64,000 nt of DNA from Steinernema hermaphroditum (Eukaryota > Nematoda > Chromadorea > Rhabditida > Steinernematidae). The notes under the pieces were generated by a model that did not search any database, was not told the origin of the DNA, and saw only the letters and a list, made by a program, of their open reading frames with translations. Where the stretch lies: NCBI GenBank assembly GCA_030435675.1, contig CM059623.1, forward strand, positions 2,506,012 to 2,570,011, in the 5' to 3' direction. Position 1 is the stretch's first letter. Each line of letters starts with the position of its first letter. Made by a program: the position numbers and the translations under genes. This document shows positions 48,836 to 60,218 of this stretch, piece by piece.

Positions 48836-49646
48836 ACTGTAGCCGCAGCCTAAATGTAGCCAAAATCACGAAATACGCTGGAAAGAAGCACCAATTCATA
48901 GTACCTATGACCTGAAACTATGAACACATAATAAAAAATATGAATGACAGTTCCAGTGATACACTTGCTACGCAAGCTACCGTATTCCATGAACATTTTT
49001 TTCCCTCCCACAAACTGTTAAAACAGCATAATCAACTTTTTAGGCGATTTGAAACATCGAAAATTTCAGTTATCTGAAAACGACCAATCTGGCCTCGAGG
49101 AGTGAAGTCTAGAATGTCTAGAATGTGTCTAGAAGTCTAGGCGTCTAGAGGCGTCTAGAATGAAGTCAAAGCAGACTGTCTGCGAAAACTAAATTTGGTT
49201 TTCGATTTTGTATGTTTTTTGGTTTGAACTACAAAGCTTTGCGAAAAAAGGAAAATTTCTTTATATTGCTTTTTTTTTGCTGACTAAATTGTGAAACATA
49301 GCTCATATTTGAGGTTTACCGTACCCCCGGATTCCGGAAGCGCCTGTCTTCTGAACGGTCAATGCTCAATTCATCAAAGATCATCGTCTACGTGTAAACA
49401 ACAACGTCCCGCCATTCCCCAGCTCTTCCCTCTGTCCCGTCTCGTCTGAGCTTACCTATGAGTCCCGCCACGATCGGAAAAAGTGGCAAAATTTTCCGAA
49501 ATTCCCCTGACAATTCGACTTGTCCGCCTGCAGAATCGCCGAAAAGCTGCCCCGTGTGAATGCCCCCGCATCGCTTTTGACCATTTCCTGTAGGTGCAGT
49601 TATGTATCTTGCCTAAAACCCGCGGATTCTCCTCTAGATTGTCATA
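48465..49646. other. Inverted-duplication and intergenic region
   Basis: Contains the palindromic promoter structure (48410-48835), a cluster of six or more CTAGA motifs at 49100-49160, and the upstream flank of ubinuclein. No supported gene. Confidence 0.5.
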
Positions 49647-52600
49647 ATGTCATTCGACTTCATGGGTCCTGACCTGGCGGCGAAGAAGAAGAAGCGTAAA
49701 CAGGTGGAGCAGCCGTTGGTGGCGAGCATCGACTTGCCGAAGCCGACGCGGTCCACGTTTCCCCTGTTCGACTTTAACGACATCAAAAGAAACGCTAACT
49801 TTGTACGTTTTGGCGTTGGCTGGCTTCTTATGACGTTTCGATTGTAGGACGACGGCTTGTCTGACCCGGAAGACGAGCGATTCCACGATGCCGAAGCGCA
49901 GGAGCTGTTTAAACGGCTCGAGGAGAAATATGTAGGTTTATATGTATTTGATGACTGAGATGCAGTCTAGGCGTGTGTCTAGACTATGAAGGAGATGTTG
50001 TGCTGACTGCTGTCCTGATTTTTGTCAAAATTCGCACCTATTTAGGCCTTTAGCTTGGACCAATCAGTGATGAATTAGCTGAATATTCTTTGAATATTGA
50101 TGTCTGAGACGCCGTCTGGACTTGTCTCGATGTCTCGAGACCACAATTTAGAGCTCACTGTGTTTTCATGCTATATTACGCTAAAATTTGCAGATATTGT
50201 GGTCAGTGCGAATTGCATTGGTCAGGCTTTTTGATTATAGTTGGATGCTGTACGCGAATTAGCCGTCAGAAGTCAAAAAAATGTTGAAAAATTAAACAGA
50301 AACTAATGTAAACTGACGTCAACAGCCCGATACGTTGAATATATGCGAATTTTGTCACGGTTATCATAGCTTAAACGACACGATCTGCGGCATCATAGTT
50401 ATGACTTTATGTGCCGCTATGCGTCAAAATTTGCGCTAGTTTGTATCAGAAATTGGATCGGAAATCAACTTATTTGAAGATCTTATGAATACCATTTCAG
50501 GGCGGAAAACGCAACAAGAAGGGAAAACGACGGAACATAGGATGTGTGGACGACTACATCGACAAACGGATGGGGTACGACCTCGAAGACGATTTCATTG
50601 ACGACTCCGAAGCCACCGAAGAGATGATTCCGTCGACTTACGAGCCACAGAAGAAGGGCTTCTACGTTAACAAAGCCAAGCTCGAGTTCCGTCCCGTCGA
50701 TGGCGCCGATGACTCCGAATCTGATGAAGATGAGGAGGAGGAGGAACCGGAACCCAAAAAGAAGAAGGTTAAGCCCACAGTCGAAGAGCCATCAACCTCT
50801 CAGCCGTCTACATCCGAAGTCGCCCCAGCGAAACAGCCATCCGCAGCGAAGCCATCCAATGGGACGGTCACAGTGAAACCTCTTACTCCAACTCCCCCCG
50901 TATCCCGAATGAGCGGAGTCGCGCCATCGTCGCATCTGAACGGAGTGCGCGCCAGTGCTGGAAAACCGCCCATGAAGAAAGCGTCGGCTGTAGCGCCGCC
51001 TCCCAAGAAGACACCAGTTCCGGCGGCCAAGAGCACCGAGAGCGGACCAGAGGTGATGGAAGTGGACACTGAAGCGGGGATGAACGAATCCATAGATGCT
51101 GACGCCTCGAACGGCTCTCTAGAAGGTCAAAACGGCGACGACGTTCAATCCGCGTCGACATCGAAGGCAGCAAACTCGAACTACAGTGACGAGCTCGATC
51201 GTCGGATTCGAGCCTTCAAGGACAGTGTACAGCCGGGAAAGGCACGGCAGCGTCTCACCGTCGATCAGGTGAAGCTCGTGCAGCGAGTCGAGGAGCAGTC
51301 GTACGCCGACGAGATGCGTCCACATGCGAGGTCACGGGTCATGGACCAATTGGCCGAATACGCTGGTCTCAGCAAGGTAAAATTTTCGAGTCTTGTATCT
51401 AGGCAGCAGAAAGAGCTGAACAAGTCTGGGAAATGTGATGGAACACAAAGAAAACCGGTAAGGTACAACTTCTTAGACAGTCCAGTCTAATCAAGACTTG
51501 AATCATCGTATCGTTAGACTAGTCTAGAATACGTGAATCAAAACTTGGGTCTTATTATTCTGGGCTGTCTGTTTAACCTGCAGCGGTCGAATCTAGACAT
51601 TGTGCTTGTCAGACAGTGTAGCCTAGCGTGCCTAGACCTGATATCGTAGTCTATAGTGTCTGAATGACCAAGTCGTCGTGCTCTGATTTCTTTTTCAACT
51701 TAATAATCATGTCTCACTGTGTTAAAACCGCATTTTGAAGTAGGGAAATGATGAAATTTCTACGAAAATTCCAGAAATCACAGATTTTGAGGCTTGTGGA
51801 CGTTTATTCAAATTTTTCATTCTAGGTGACTCTCATGAAACACATGAAACAACACAAAGACAACTCCACTCAAGACGAAGCCTCGCCAAGTCCACCCGTC
51901 TCCGAGCCCTGTGCTTCTCCGGTTCGTTCAAAGTCCACTGAGTCCGCGGCTGCGTCGAAGCCGCCTCCCGAGAAGCCCGTCGTGCCGAAGCCACCTGCCG
52001 CTTCCAACCTTGTCCAAGCACACGCCTTATCCCAGGCGCATCACATTCTCAAGAACAGCGCGATCAAGGATGGACAGGACCTGGAGCGGTTGTTGCACAA
52101 GGCTTTGCAACAGACAGCTTGCAGCAGTCAGCTGCAGAATGAGAAAGCACGTGCTATACTACAGTCTGCGTTGCCGTCAAGTTCAAGTTCTCAGCAGCCA
52201 AGATCTCACAGTGTTGCGCCGTTTGCTTCCTCTTCCCAACCGGCGAAGTCCACCGGAGGCACGCCGAAGACCACTGCGAAGCTCTCTTCCGCTAAGGCCT
52301 CTCCCGCGGCTTCGAAGATCTCTGCCGTCTCGGTGAAGCCCGCCTCCGCCTCTTCAACGCCGAAAGCAGGAACTTCTACAAAATCTCCTGCTACCGTAGG
52401 CAACATTCCTCCCCCGAAGGCCTTCTCCGACTTCAAACTGTCCGTCGATGTGTTGCGCAATAAGATGGCGCAGTTGGGCGAACAGAAGGCAAAACAACAA
52501 GTGGCCGACATGGTTGCCAGTGTCTCTGGGATCATGACGAATCAAGCCCTTCAGCTAGTCGACAAAGCCTTCACGTAAGTGCACGTCTAACTTCTCATGC

Positions 52601-54717
52601 TTAAGTCTACTTTTTAGTTCGGATAAAGAATATCAACTGCTCCTGTCTGTCATCAAGCAGATCTATGATAATCAAGGTGTTGGAAAGAAGTCAGTGCAGA
52701 AGAGCACTTCGTCTGCCGCTCGCATCCCGACACCACTGACAATCAAGAAAGAAAATACGCCTCTCAATGCGAAGAAGACGGCTGCTGGTATGCCGAAATT
52801 GAAACGAATGGAGCCGGAAACTATTACGTTGGATGGCGACGACGATATCCAGGTGGGTGGCCTTGTTATGAGTGGCACAGCATGTGGGGGAAATGGCATT
52901 GGTAGACATTTCTACGCGTGTCTAAATACTGTAGGCTTTAAGGGCTGCGTCTAGACATCGTCGCGCACTGTGCTAGACCGTAGACATGATGCGCTGAAGT
53001 TTATTTGCACGGTTTGAGATGGGTTGAATTTGTCTAGGCATCGTTGCATAGAGTCGTCTAGACAACGTGAGCGGTATAGGGCGTCTAGACAGCGGCGTCT
53101 GGGGACTTCCCAAATTCTGTGTAATTCGTCGCTTTTTCAGATTCTTTCCCAGTAGTACTAGAAAGCACCAAGCATGCACTGTGAAACATGTCCCGATCCC
53201 CCTCGAATTACGCCGGTTGTTGTGTTGTGTCGTTTCTATATTTCCTTTGTGTAATAAACTTGAACTCTTTCCTATCGCTTTTAAATTTTCTGCACTTCAT
53301 CACATTCTCCACAGCATCGTCTCATTGATGCCGCATTTTAGGCGTCAACGAGCAAGGTGGTGTCTTCGCAAAAGCCCCAGGCCTCCCCCAGTCAGCCTCC
53401 TCAGCCTTCGCCCCAGTCGACCTCCTCTTCTTCAGCCTCCTCCCTACAGAGCCAGCAAGCGCAGAACTTGTTTCAGCAAATGGCGGCAATGGTTAGTGTC
53501 GAGTTCGGTTACTGTAGCTTAGATTCCCCTGTCTTTTAGGGATTGTTCGGAGTCGGTAACATGAGCCCTAACAATAAGGACATGCTGAGTGCGCTGCAAA
53601 AGTAGGCGGATTACTGTAGAATTACTGTAGCGGGAAACATCTCTTTAGGGCGGCCACCGTCGCGACCACTAGTGCAGCTGCGCAGGCGCAGTTCAACCTT
53701 CAGAGTCAGCTTGTGGCCCAGATGATTCAGAACAAAACAAAGCAGGAGGAGGACAAGATTCTGTCGAAGATTCGGGAAGAGCAGATACGCAAGAAGGCCG
53801 AAGAGGAGCGTAAGAAGAAGGAGGAGGAGCAGAGGAAAAAACAGGAGCAGGAGGAGCTGCTTCGGGTGATCCAGGAGAAGAAGAAGCGCGAAGAAGAGCT
53901 GCGGAGACAGAGGGAAGAGGAGGCGCGGAAGAAGCGCGAAGCGGAAGAGCAGCGGAAGAAGAAAGAGCAGGAGGAACTCGTGCGGAAGCAGATCGAAGAG
54001 GAGCAACGGCGGCGTCTGGAGGAGCAGCGTCGGAGGGAGCAAGAGGAGCAACAGAGAAAGTTGCAGGAGGAGATGCGACGGAAGATGGAGGAGCACAGAC
54101 GGGTGGAGGAGCTCCGGAGACGCCAAGAGGAAGAGCGGAAAATGATAGAGGAACGGAGGCGTATCCAAGAGGAGCAGATGAGACGACAGCAGATGGAGGA
54201 GCAGAGAAGACGACAGGAAGAGGAGCAGCGGCGGAGGCTTGAGGAGCTCCGGAGACAGGAGCAGCAGCAGAGGATTCTAGAGGAGCAACAGCGCAGGCAG
54301 CAGGAGGATCTCCGAAGAAGACAGGAAGTGGCAGAGAAGCAGCGCCAGGAGGAGCAGAGAAGGCAGCAAGAAGAGCAAAGAAGACAGCAGCTGATCTTGC
54401 AGCAACAGCACCTCCAGGAGCAGCAACGGCAGGAGATGTGGAAGCGACAGCAGTTGGAACAGCAGATGCTCGTCCAACAGCGCCAACGTCAGCAGCAACA
54501 ACAGCAGCAAATAATGGAGCAGTACCGGATTCAACAGCAACAACAAACCTTCCAGCAGCAGCAACAAATGATGCACATTCAGATGCAGCAACAGCAACAG
54601 CAGCAACCGATACAGCAGCCGTCATCTCAACCCCAAACCCCACAACCTCAATATCCCAATCATTCGCAATACTATCACCAAAATCTCCAAAACGGCCACA
54701 GCTGGTCGAGAAACTAG
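49647..54717 (+). CDS. Ubinuclein-like HIRA-complex protein, 1126 aa
   Basis: Eight exons join to 1127 codons: 49647-49802, 49848-49931, 50501-51376, 51826-52574, 52618-52852, 53342-53491, 53540-53601 and 53649-54717. The conserved Hpc2/ubinuclein (HRD) domain is visible near residues 70-150 (NIGCVDDYIDKRMGYDLEDDF, FIDDSEATEEMIP, GFYVNKAKLEFR), and the ubinuclein middle domain near residues 300-380 (LDRRIRAFKD, RVMDQLAEYAGLSKVTLMKHM). Long Ser/Pro-rich linkers follow. The last exon encodes a very long Glu/Arg/Lys helix of about 230 residues ending in a polyGln region, which is not part of vertebrate UBN1. Ubinuclein joins HIRA and CABIN1 to deposit histone H3.3. The polyQ part makes this a likely aggregation- or partner-binding segment. 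Confidence 0.88.
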
Positions 54718-54828
54718 TTTAAAATATATGCGCTGATAATAAACATTGATCTCTGAGGAATATAATAACAATATTGTGTACATACTTATTTTTTGGGCTC
54801 AGGTGCTTTCCAATAAACATTGCCACCT
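54718..54828. other. Short convergent gap
   Basis: Convergent 3' ends of ubinuclein and the next minus-strand gene. An AATAAA-like element is at about 54737-54742. Nothing else seen. Confidence 0.6.
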
Positions 54829-56979
54829 TCATAGGGCCTTCACTCCTCGTGCTGTTTTACACGATGGCGATTCATCGCCTATTTGGGTGTATTCCACAGT
54901 GGTTTGCGATCGGTCAGTGCAAATTCGTGAAGAGCTTTGAGTCTTCTTATCCGACTGTGTTGGCATGGACGAAGGAGCAGATGAAGGGCCACTGTCAGCC
55001 ATCGAATACATTTCCATCTGAAAGAAAGTTGTAAAATGGTACAGAAACGATACAATTACGATTTCTCTCGTCGCCGACAAGCTGTACTTGTTAGGAGGCG
55101 GTTTGCTGAGCAAATTCATCGCATAGGGAGAGAGCGCGAATGGTTCAGGGTAGATAAACTGACCAGGAAATTGGTCAAGAATCATTTTCGTCTGCGATGC
55201 CGTCGTCTAAATGGTCCATTGGAAGAAAATCTCAGCTGATATAGTACAAACCTCCACAAAGTGGTTCTGAAAATAAAGCAGCATGTGCTCGCATATGTCA
55301 ATCATCGCCTTTCCAGAGAGGTAAACTGCTGTTCTAAAATCAGTTGTTTAATGGAATATTTCACTAGTTCTGTCTACCTAAAGTAGCATATTTGAGACTC
55401 CAGCTTCTTTACGTACTTGTGAGCATCAGGGAGGATCTGTAGAAGCATATTTGGGTTTTCCGGCTTGGGAACTACGTACGGAGAAACATATTTGACGAAC
55501 TTCTTCTGAAAAGGAAACTCAACCACATGTAAAAAATCGGTCACTTGCATCGCCTGAACAACGATCAACAGGATCGAGTCCGAACACTTCGGCTAGCGTA
55601 CAAGCAGCGTCGAACGCGCGCATCATGTGCGGAAGAATCAGCGCGCATTTGACGCAGAACTTCTTAAGAAGCTGAACAACTAGTCATTCGTGCAAACGTC
55701 CTCAGCATGTCATTACCTCCATATTGCCTCCTATCCACTCCCTGAACTTGCCCATCACCTCTACAAGACTTCCGAGGATCTTAACAATTTGCTTCAGACG
55801 GTAATAGCACGCTGCCTCGGCTATGGTTAAGTAGCGATCCTTTGTGACGGGCGTATAGTTTCCTTTCATTGTCGGCCACTTGTGTGCTTCTGAAGTTCAA
55901 TCTTTATCGCCTATATATTCTTCATGAGCCCTACTCTCTACCGCATTTCGGAGCTGTGTTCCTGCGTTCACCGTTTCCATTGTCAGCTTGCCGAGCATGT
56001 CCAAATCTGAAACACTCAAATAATTTGATGAAGACATGTTATTCTCACCTTTCTTCACAACACTCTGTCCCTGCTTCTCCCTCGTGCAGAGTTCATGCAG
56101 TGGACTAACGTAAAGCTCCGATATGCAAGCGCCGTAATGGGTTAACACATCTACCTTAAAATTACTCTTTTTATAACGACAAAAAAAACATCAACAACTC
56201 ACAGTCCATTTCATGAAGTGGGCCGTCGCCTGGATTCTTGAAACTGCCTCCGAACGCTCGGCCTCCGTTACTTTCTCTGGTTCCTTTTTGCTGTGTTGCT
56301 TTTTTCTGTTCTTCTCGTTTTTGCTGTTTATCGGCCGCTAAAAGTGACTTGTACAACGACATCGCTCCAAAAGCGTAGTAACTCACGGTAAATCGCATTA
56401 TGAAAGCGAGAATAGCCTTCATCTTTTCATCATCATCGGTGAGTGCCTTGGAAGGGGCAGACTGCTTCGATTTCTCATCTTCTTTCTTGCTGATCGATTT
56501 GCTTCCTTTCTGGTCAGCTGCTCTTTTGCTTATCGACTTGCTCTTTTTCTTGTCAGCTTCCTTCGTGCTTGTCGATTTGCTCTTAATCTTTTCAGCTTCC
56601 TTCCTGCTTGATGATTTGCTCTTTTTCTTGTCGGTCTCCTTCTTACTTATTGTCTTGTTAGCTTCCTTCGTACTTGTTGATTTGCTTGATTTCTTGCCAG
56701 CTTCCTTCTTGCTTGTCGATTTGCTCCTTTTCTTGTCAGCTTCTTTCGTGCTTACCGATTTGGTCCCTTTCTTCTCTGCTTCCCTCTTGCTTCCTTTCTT
56801 GTCGGCTTCCCTCTTGCTCGCTTTCTTCTCCTTCTTGCTCTCCTTCTTCTAAAAACAACTTGCAAAGCGACAACTATTTCTGGCGGGGAGTGGCGAGCAC
56901 TTGCCACTTGCCGGCAAAGGGCGTACCGTACCTGGGCAGGAGATTTTTCCGACTTTGATCCCTTCTTTTGGCTGCTCAT
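54829..56979 (-). CDS. Lys-rich protein with SKSTSKKEADKK repeats, uncharacterised
   Basis: The ATG at 56979 starts a first exon reading SSQKKGSKSEKSPAQ. After an intron, 12-residue repeats SKSTSTKEADKK, SKSISKRAADQK and SKSSSRKEAEKI occupy about 56850-56460, rich in Lys and Ser. These are followed by an alpha-helical region (KAILAFIMRFTVSYYAFGA), then helical exons (YLTIAEAACYYRLKQIVKIL, FCVKCALILPHMMRAFDAA, PFQKKFVKYVSPYVVP) and a low-complexity C-terminal tail with stop at 54829. Acceptors are TTTTTAG, TGTTCAG and TTTCAG types. No known domain was recognised. The repeats could be a nuclear or phosphorylated tail. Exon borders are approximate. Confidence 0.6.
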
Positions 56980-57356
56980 GGTGTGCAGTCGACCGCTCTC
57001 GAAGTGGACAACCCGATCGACTAATCGGCATATGTGCAAAGTGAGACATTTGTCTGCAGAGAGTCTACAAACAGACTATGGAAAGTTCTGGAATTCGAGA
57101 CTGTCTGAAATCTTTGAAGACACTGTCTAGTTTCGAGGAGCACAAACGGCAATCGCGTCCCTACCGTAATTTTCGTGAAAATCAGGGTGATCTTTTCGAG
57201 ACGCTGTCATGAGACTCGAATCCTTCCACCGTGTGCTTAAGAAGCAATGCCTGTGAAGCGATGCGTGATGCCTTTGCATTGCATCTAGCTGAACACGGTA
57301 TATAAGGGTGTACAAACAGACTATAGACACACAACTTCTCAACAACTTCAGCAACC
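56980..57356. promoter_or_regulatory. Divergent promoter with TATA box at 57299-57305
   Basis: About 380 bp separate the Lys-rich gene (minus) and the 253-aa gene (plus). TATATAAG sits at 57299-57306, 58 bp upstream of the plus-strand ATG. The half nearer the minus gene has no clear TATA. Confidence 0.5.
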
Positions 57357-58118
57357 ATGATCAACCGAACTCAGCGTGTACACGAAGCGTACGAAATGAA
57401 TCACACCACGATGGTCGACTGGATCGTAGATACGATGCCCGAACTGCCTCGCGATCGGGCGGCTCTCAAGGAACCTGTGAAGAAAATCATGCCAATGTTC
57501 AGGATGCTATCACAAGCGCAGATGAAGGCGTTTCCAAGCGAGACGTCACTAGAGTCCATGCTGTGCATGTTCAATGGCAAGCAGAAGAAGCAGTACCTGC
57601 CGAAGATCTTGGATGCCTTTGAAGAGTGCCAGAGGCGCACCGGATTTAGGCATGGAATATACAGCAAGATTCTTTGGGGACGAATGGCCGCTCTATTCGA
57701 CCTCGACGACGGCACTAAGACTGTTGCAAACAGAGCTCAGACCGCAACATCCCTCGCAAAGATATCCGCCGAAGATCGCGAACAATTCCTTAATCAGTTT
57801 CTGGACGAAGTTCCGAAGCTAAACAGTCCGAAGGGGCTTGAGAAACTGCTGGTGAAGTTCACAGGGATGATGAACCTAAAAATGGGAGCACTTAACCTTT
57901 CCACATCACGTCGAGACGAAGCCATTGATCGTAAACGAAAGAGAACGGATGACGAGGACGATGAGGAGGAGCCAGCACCAAAAAGGAGAACTCTGAAAGT
58001 TATGGAGGCAGAGTACAAAAAGCTGCTTGAAGAAAAAGACAACCAAATCAGAAAACTCAAGAAGCTGCTCAATTGGCACACCGAACGCCCTCACGATAAC
58101 ATTCCAATTGACCTCTGA
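57357..58118 (+). CDS. 253-aa single-exon protein with C-terminal coiled coil, unknown
   Basis: An uninterrupted frame from ATG 57357 to TGA 58118 of 253 codons, unusual here for having no intron. The N-terminal half is helical (DRAALKEPVKKIMPMFRMLS, EECQRRTGFRHGIYSKILWG). The middle has FLDEVPKLNSPKGLEKLLVKF. It ends with a basic and acidic patch (DRKRKRTDDEDDEEEPAPKRR) and a coiled coil (KKLLEEKDNQIRKLKKLL). The KRKR and KRR blocks suggest nuclear localisation. An AATAAA signal lies at about 58134. No named domain was seen. It could be a recently born or retroposed gene. Confidence 0.65.
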   Translation: MINRTQRVHEAYEMNHTTMVDWIVDTMPELPRDRAALKEPVKKIMPMFRMLSQAQMKAFPSETSLESMLCMFNGKQKKQYLPKILDAFEECQRRTGFRHGIYSKILWGRMAALFDLDDGTKTVANRAQTATSLAKISAEDREQFLNQFLDEVPKLNSPKGLEKLLVKFTGMMNLKMGALNLSTSRRDEAIDRKRKRTDDEDDEEEPAPKRRTLKVMEAEYKKLLEEKDNQIRKLKKLLNWHTERPHDNIPIDL

Positions 58119-58637
58119 GTTGTTCAGTTTCGCAATAAAATGACTCATCATTAATTGACAAACGTTTATATTTGATAGAGAAAACTGCAACACAAAATTC
58201 TGAGATTTCCGATTCTCACACATTCTAGATCGGATCTTTTTTCAAGGAATTTTGGGTTTCGGGCACAAAATGCGTAGAATTCATTCGGGAACAATAGAGA
58301 GGAGAGAGCATATATCGCTCTCTCGTTGCTGATAGAGCGATAATGGCAGCCCAGCTTTTTCGCTCTCTCATTGCTTCCGTTCTCGTTGCCGATAGAGCGA
58401 TAAAGCTGAGGGAAGGGCTATGCTGTTCACACATCAGCCAACCTGCCAGAAAAAAACGGTCATTCTATGCCTTATGCGATCTACCCTCTGCACTTTCCAC
58501 TAACGCCGATCTCTGTCATCACCGAACAATCGTCCTTGGGTAGCAGACATCGCGACCACAACCACAGTTAATCCAAAAATAATGTACCCCTGCTACATTA
58601 TAAAACGATCTACATCGATAGGTTCCATGCATTCAAC
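58119..58637. other. Intergenic region with GAGA/CGCTCTCTC repeats and TATA promoter
   Basis: At 58300-58400 there are inverted blocks of CGCTCTCTC and GATAGAGCGATAA. The promoter TATAAAA of the next gene is at 58599-58605, 33 bp upstream of its ATG. No gene seen. Confidence 0.5.
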
Positions 58638-59270
58638 ATGAAGTTCTTCGTCACCGTTCTAGCGCTCTCTACTTTCGCCTATGGCCAAGAGGCTCCTGGA
58701 GCTGCTGTGGATCTTGACGGTGGCTCCCTTCATGAGCACTTCCAGCCGCCTCCTATCATCGCCAAGGCTATCGAAGGAGTTGGTTTCACCATCTAAACAG
58801 CCCTTAGAATGCCCTCTGAATTTTCAGTTCAGCGATAAAGGAAAGGAAGCTCTGAATCAAATCCGCGAGGAAGCCATGAAGGCCCATAGGACTGGGCAAC
58901 CCTTCATGAAGGACCAATTCATCGCCAAGCTGAAGGAGGCGTCTCCTGAAGACGCCCAGAAACTCGAGGCCGCCCACAGGGAGCTCGATGAAGCTGTCTC
59001 GAAGCTGTCCCAGCCTGCTCAAGAAGTTGCCTCATTGGTAATATAGAAAAACATTCGAAACACGTTGCTTCCATCTAGGCAAAGAATGGACGCGAATCCG
59101 GTAAACCATCGGTCACTGACATCCAGGCCTTCGCGAAAGCGCTCCAGGGTCTCTCTGACTCAGATCGCGCTGAATATTTCAAGATCTTCCCTAACATAGA
59201 GCAGTTCTACAAGTCCCCCAACTTCCAGAAAGCCGTGGATGGACAACTCGACTGGAACAAGAAGCAGTAA
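58638..59270 (+). CDS. Secreted helical protein, possibly SXP/RAL-2-like, 180 aa
   Basis: Three exons (58638-58778, 58828-59037 and 59079-59270) encode a signal peptide (KFFVTVLALSTFAYG), a short acidic/Pro-rich linker, and a helical domain. The helices include KGKEALNQIREEAMKAHRTG, LKEASPEDAQKLEAAHRELD, and ALQGLSDSDRAEYFKIFPNI near the end. The layout resembles nematode secreted helical families such as SXP/RAL-2 (DUF148), which bind small molecules or act as secreted antigens, but the family signature is not certain. The promoter has a TATA box 33 bp upstream. A C-terminal LDWNKKQ ends the protein. Confidence 0.6.
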
Positions 59271-60218
59271 AACCCTCCGAAGGGGGACCCCGTGTGCTTT
59301 TGCTTATGAGTATCTGCATTTTGATAAAAAATATAAATTTATCTATAGACGTCTGACATATGAGACTTCCCGCTCTGTCAGAGACAAGCCTCATTGGCTC
59401 AGGGGCAGAGCGTCTGTCTAGTAAACAGAAGGTCGCTGGTTCGATTCCAGCATGAGGCATTCTTTTTGAACTGATCCCGTTATTTTGTCATTGTCGATCC
59501 TCGCCACCGCGACACGAATGAGACTCAGAATGAGACTCACACGAAAGACGAGATATCGAAAAAACAGGACAATCTCTTCTTTTTAAGCTCTGTGTCCCCG
59601 AGCAATGTCCCTGACGGTACAAAAGATACCGTAGTTTTATTTAATGAATCAAAGGCGTTATGTGTTGTTTGAGAGAAGACAGTAGAGAAGACACATGTAA
59701 GCATATTATAGATCGCATCAAACTCTATTGAAGTCTCAAGCTTTAGGCCCATTGGAACCCCCAGCCTGTAACTGGCAGTAATTAACCAGCCCGATTCCTG
59801 TATTGTGTCCACGGCTGGAAACCTACCTGAAAGTCACCTGAAAGAGCTCTATTCCAAAACGTTCGTTCTTCCGTTGCGTTAGATCAAAAGTCATTTAGAG
59901 ATAATCTCAGCGGACACAAAAATCTCAAATTGACAAATTATACACGCGCGCATCCGCATCTATAGAGGTGAACAAAGTTGCACTTTGTGTTGGACAAAAA
60001 ACTTTCATCGCAACATTTTAACAAATTATACGCGCGCACCCGTAAAATATCTCTCACTATCATTAATCAGTCGTGCGCGCCAAAGTAAAAACACGCCCTT
60101 CGCAAATATCAATATTGAAAATTCGCGAGACAAAGGAATCGGGTTATGCGCCGATTAGAAACTAAGTAATATAAATAGCGCTGGGAGTAGGACGAACACA
60201 TCATCAGCTCTTCCCACA
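59271..60218. other. Intergenic region containing tRNA-Thr and AT-rich repeats
   Basis: After tRNA-Thr(AGT), there are two partial copies of ACAAATTATACACGCGCGC at about 59931-59950 and 60022-60038. The region ends in the promoter of the next gene (TATAAAT at 60170-60176, 43 bp before the ATG). Confidence 0.5.
59388..59459 (+). tRNA. tRNA-Thr(AGT)
   Basis: Cloverleaf: acceptor GCCTCAT with ATGAGGC, D arm GGCTCAGGGGCAGAGC, anticodon stem-loop TCTGTCTAGTAAACAGA with anticodon AGT (A34 to inosine), T arm GCTGGTTCGATTCCAGC, discriminator A, then a T-run. Much of its body matches the tRNA-Thr(TGT) copy at 32312, so the two are related isodecoders. Confidence 0.93.

Noticed and set aside
53611..54643. 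Large minus-strand Leu- and Ala-rich frames
   Set aside because: They are antisense shadows of the Glu/Arg/Gln-rich last exon of ubinuclein.
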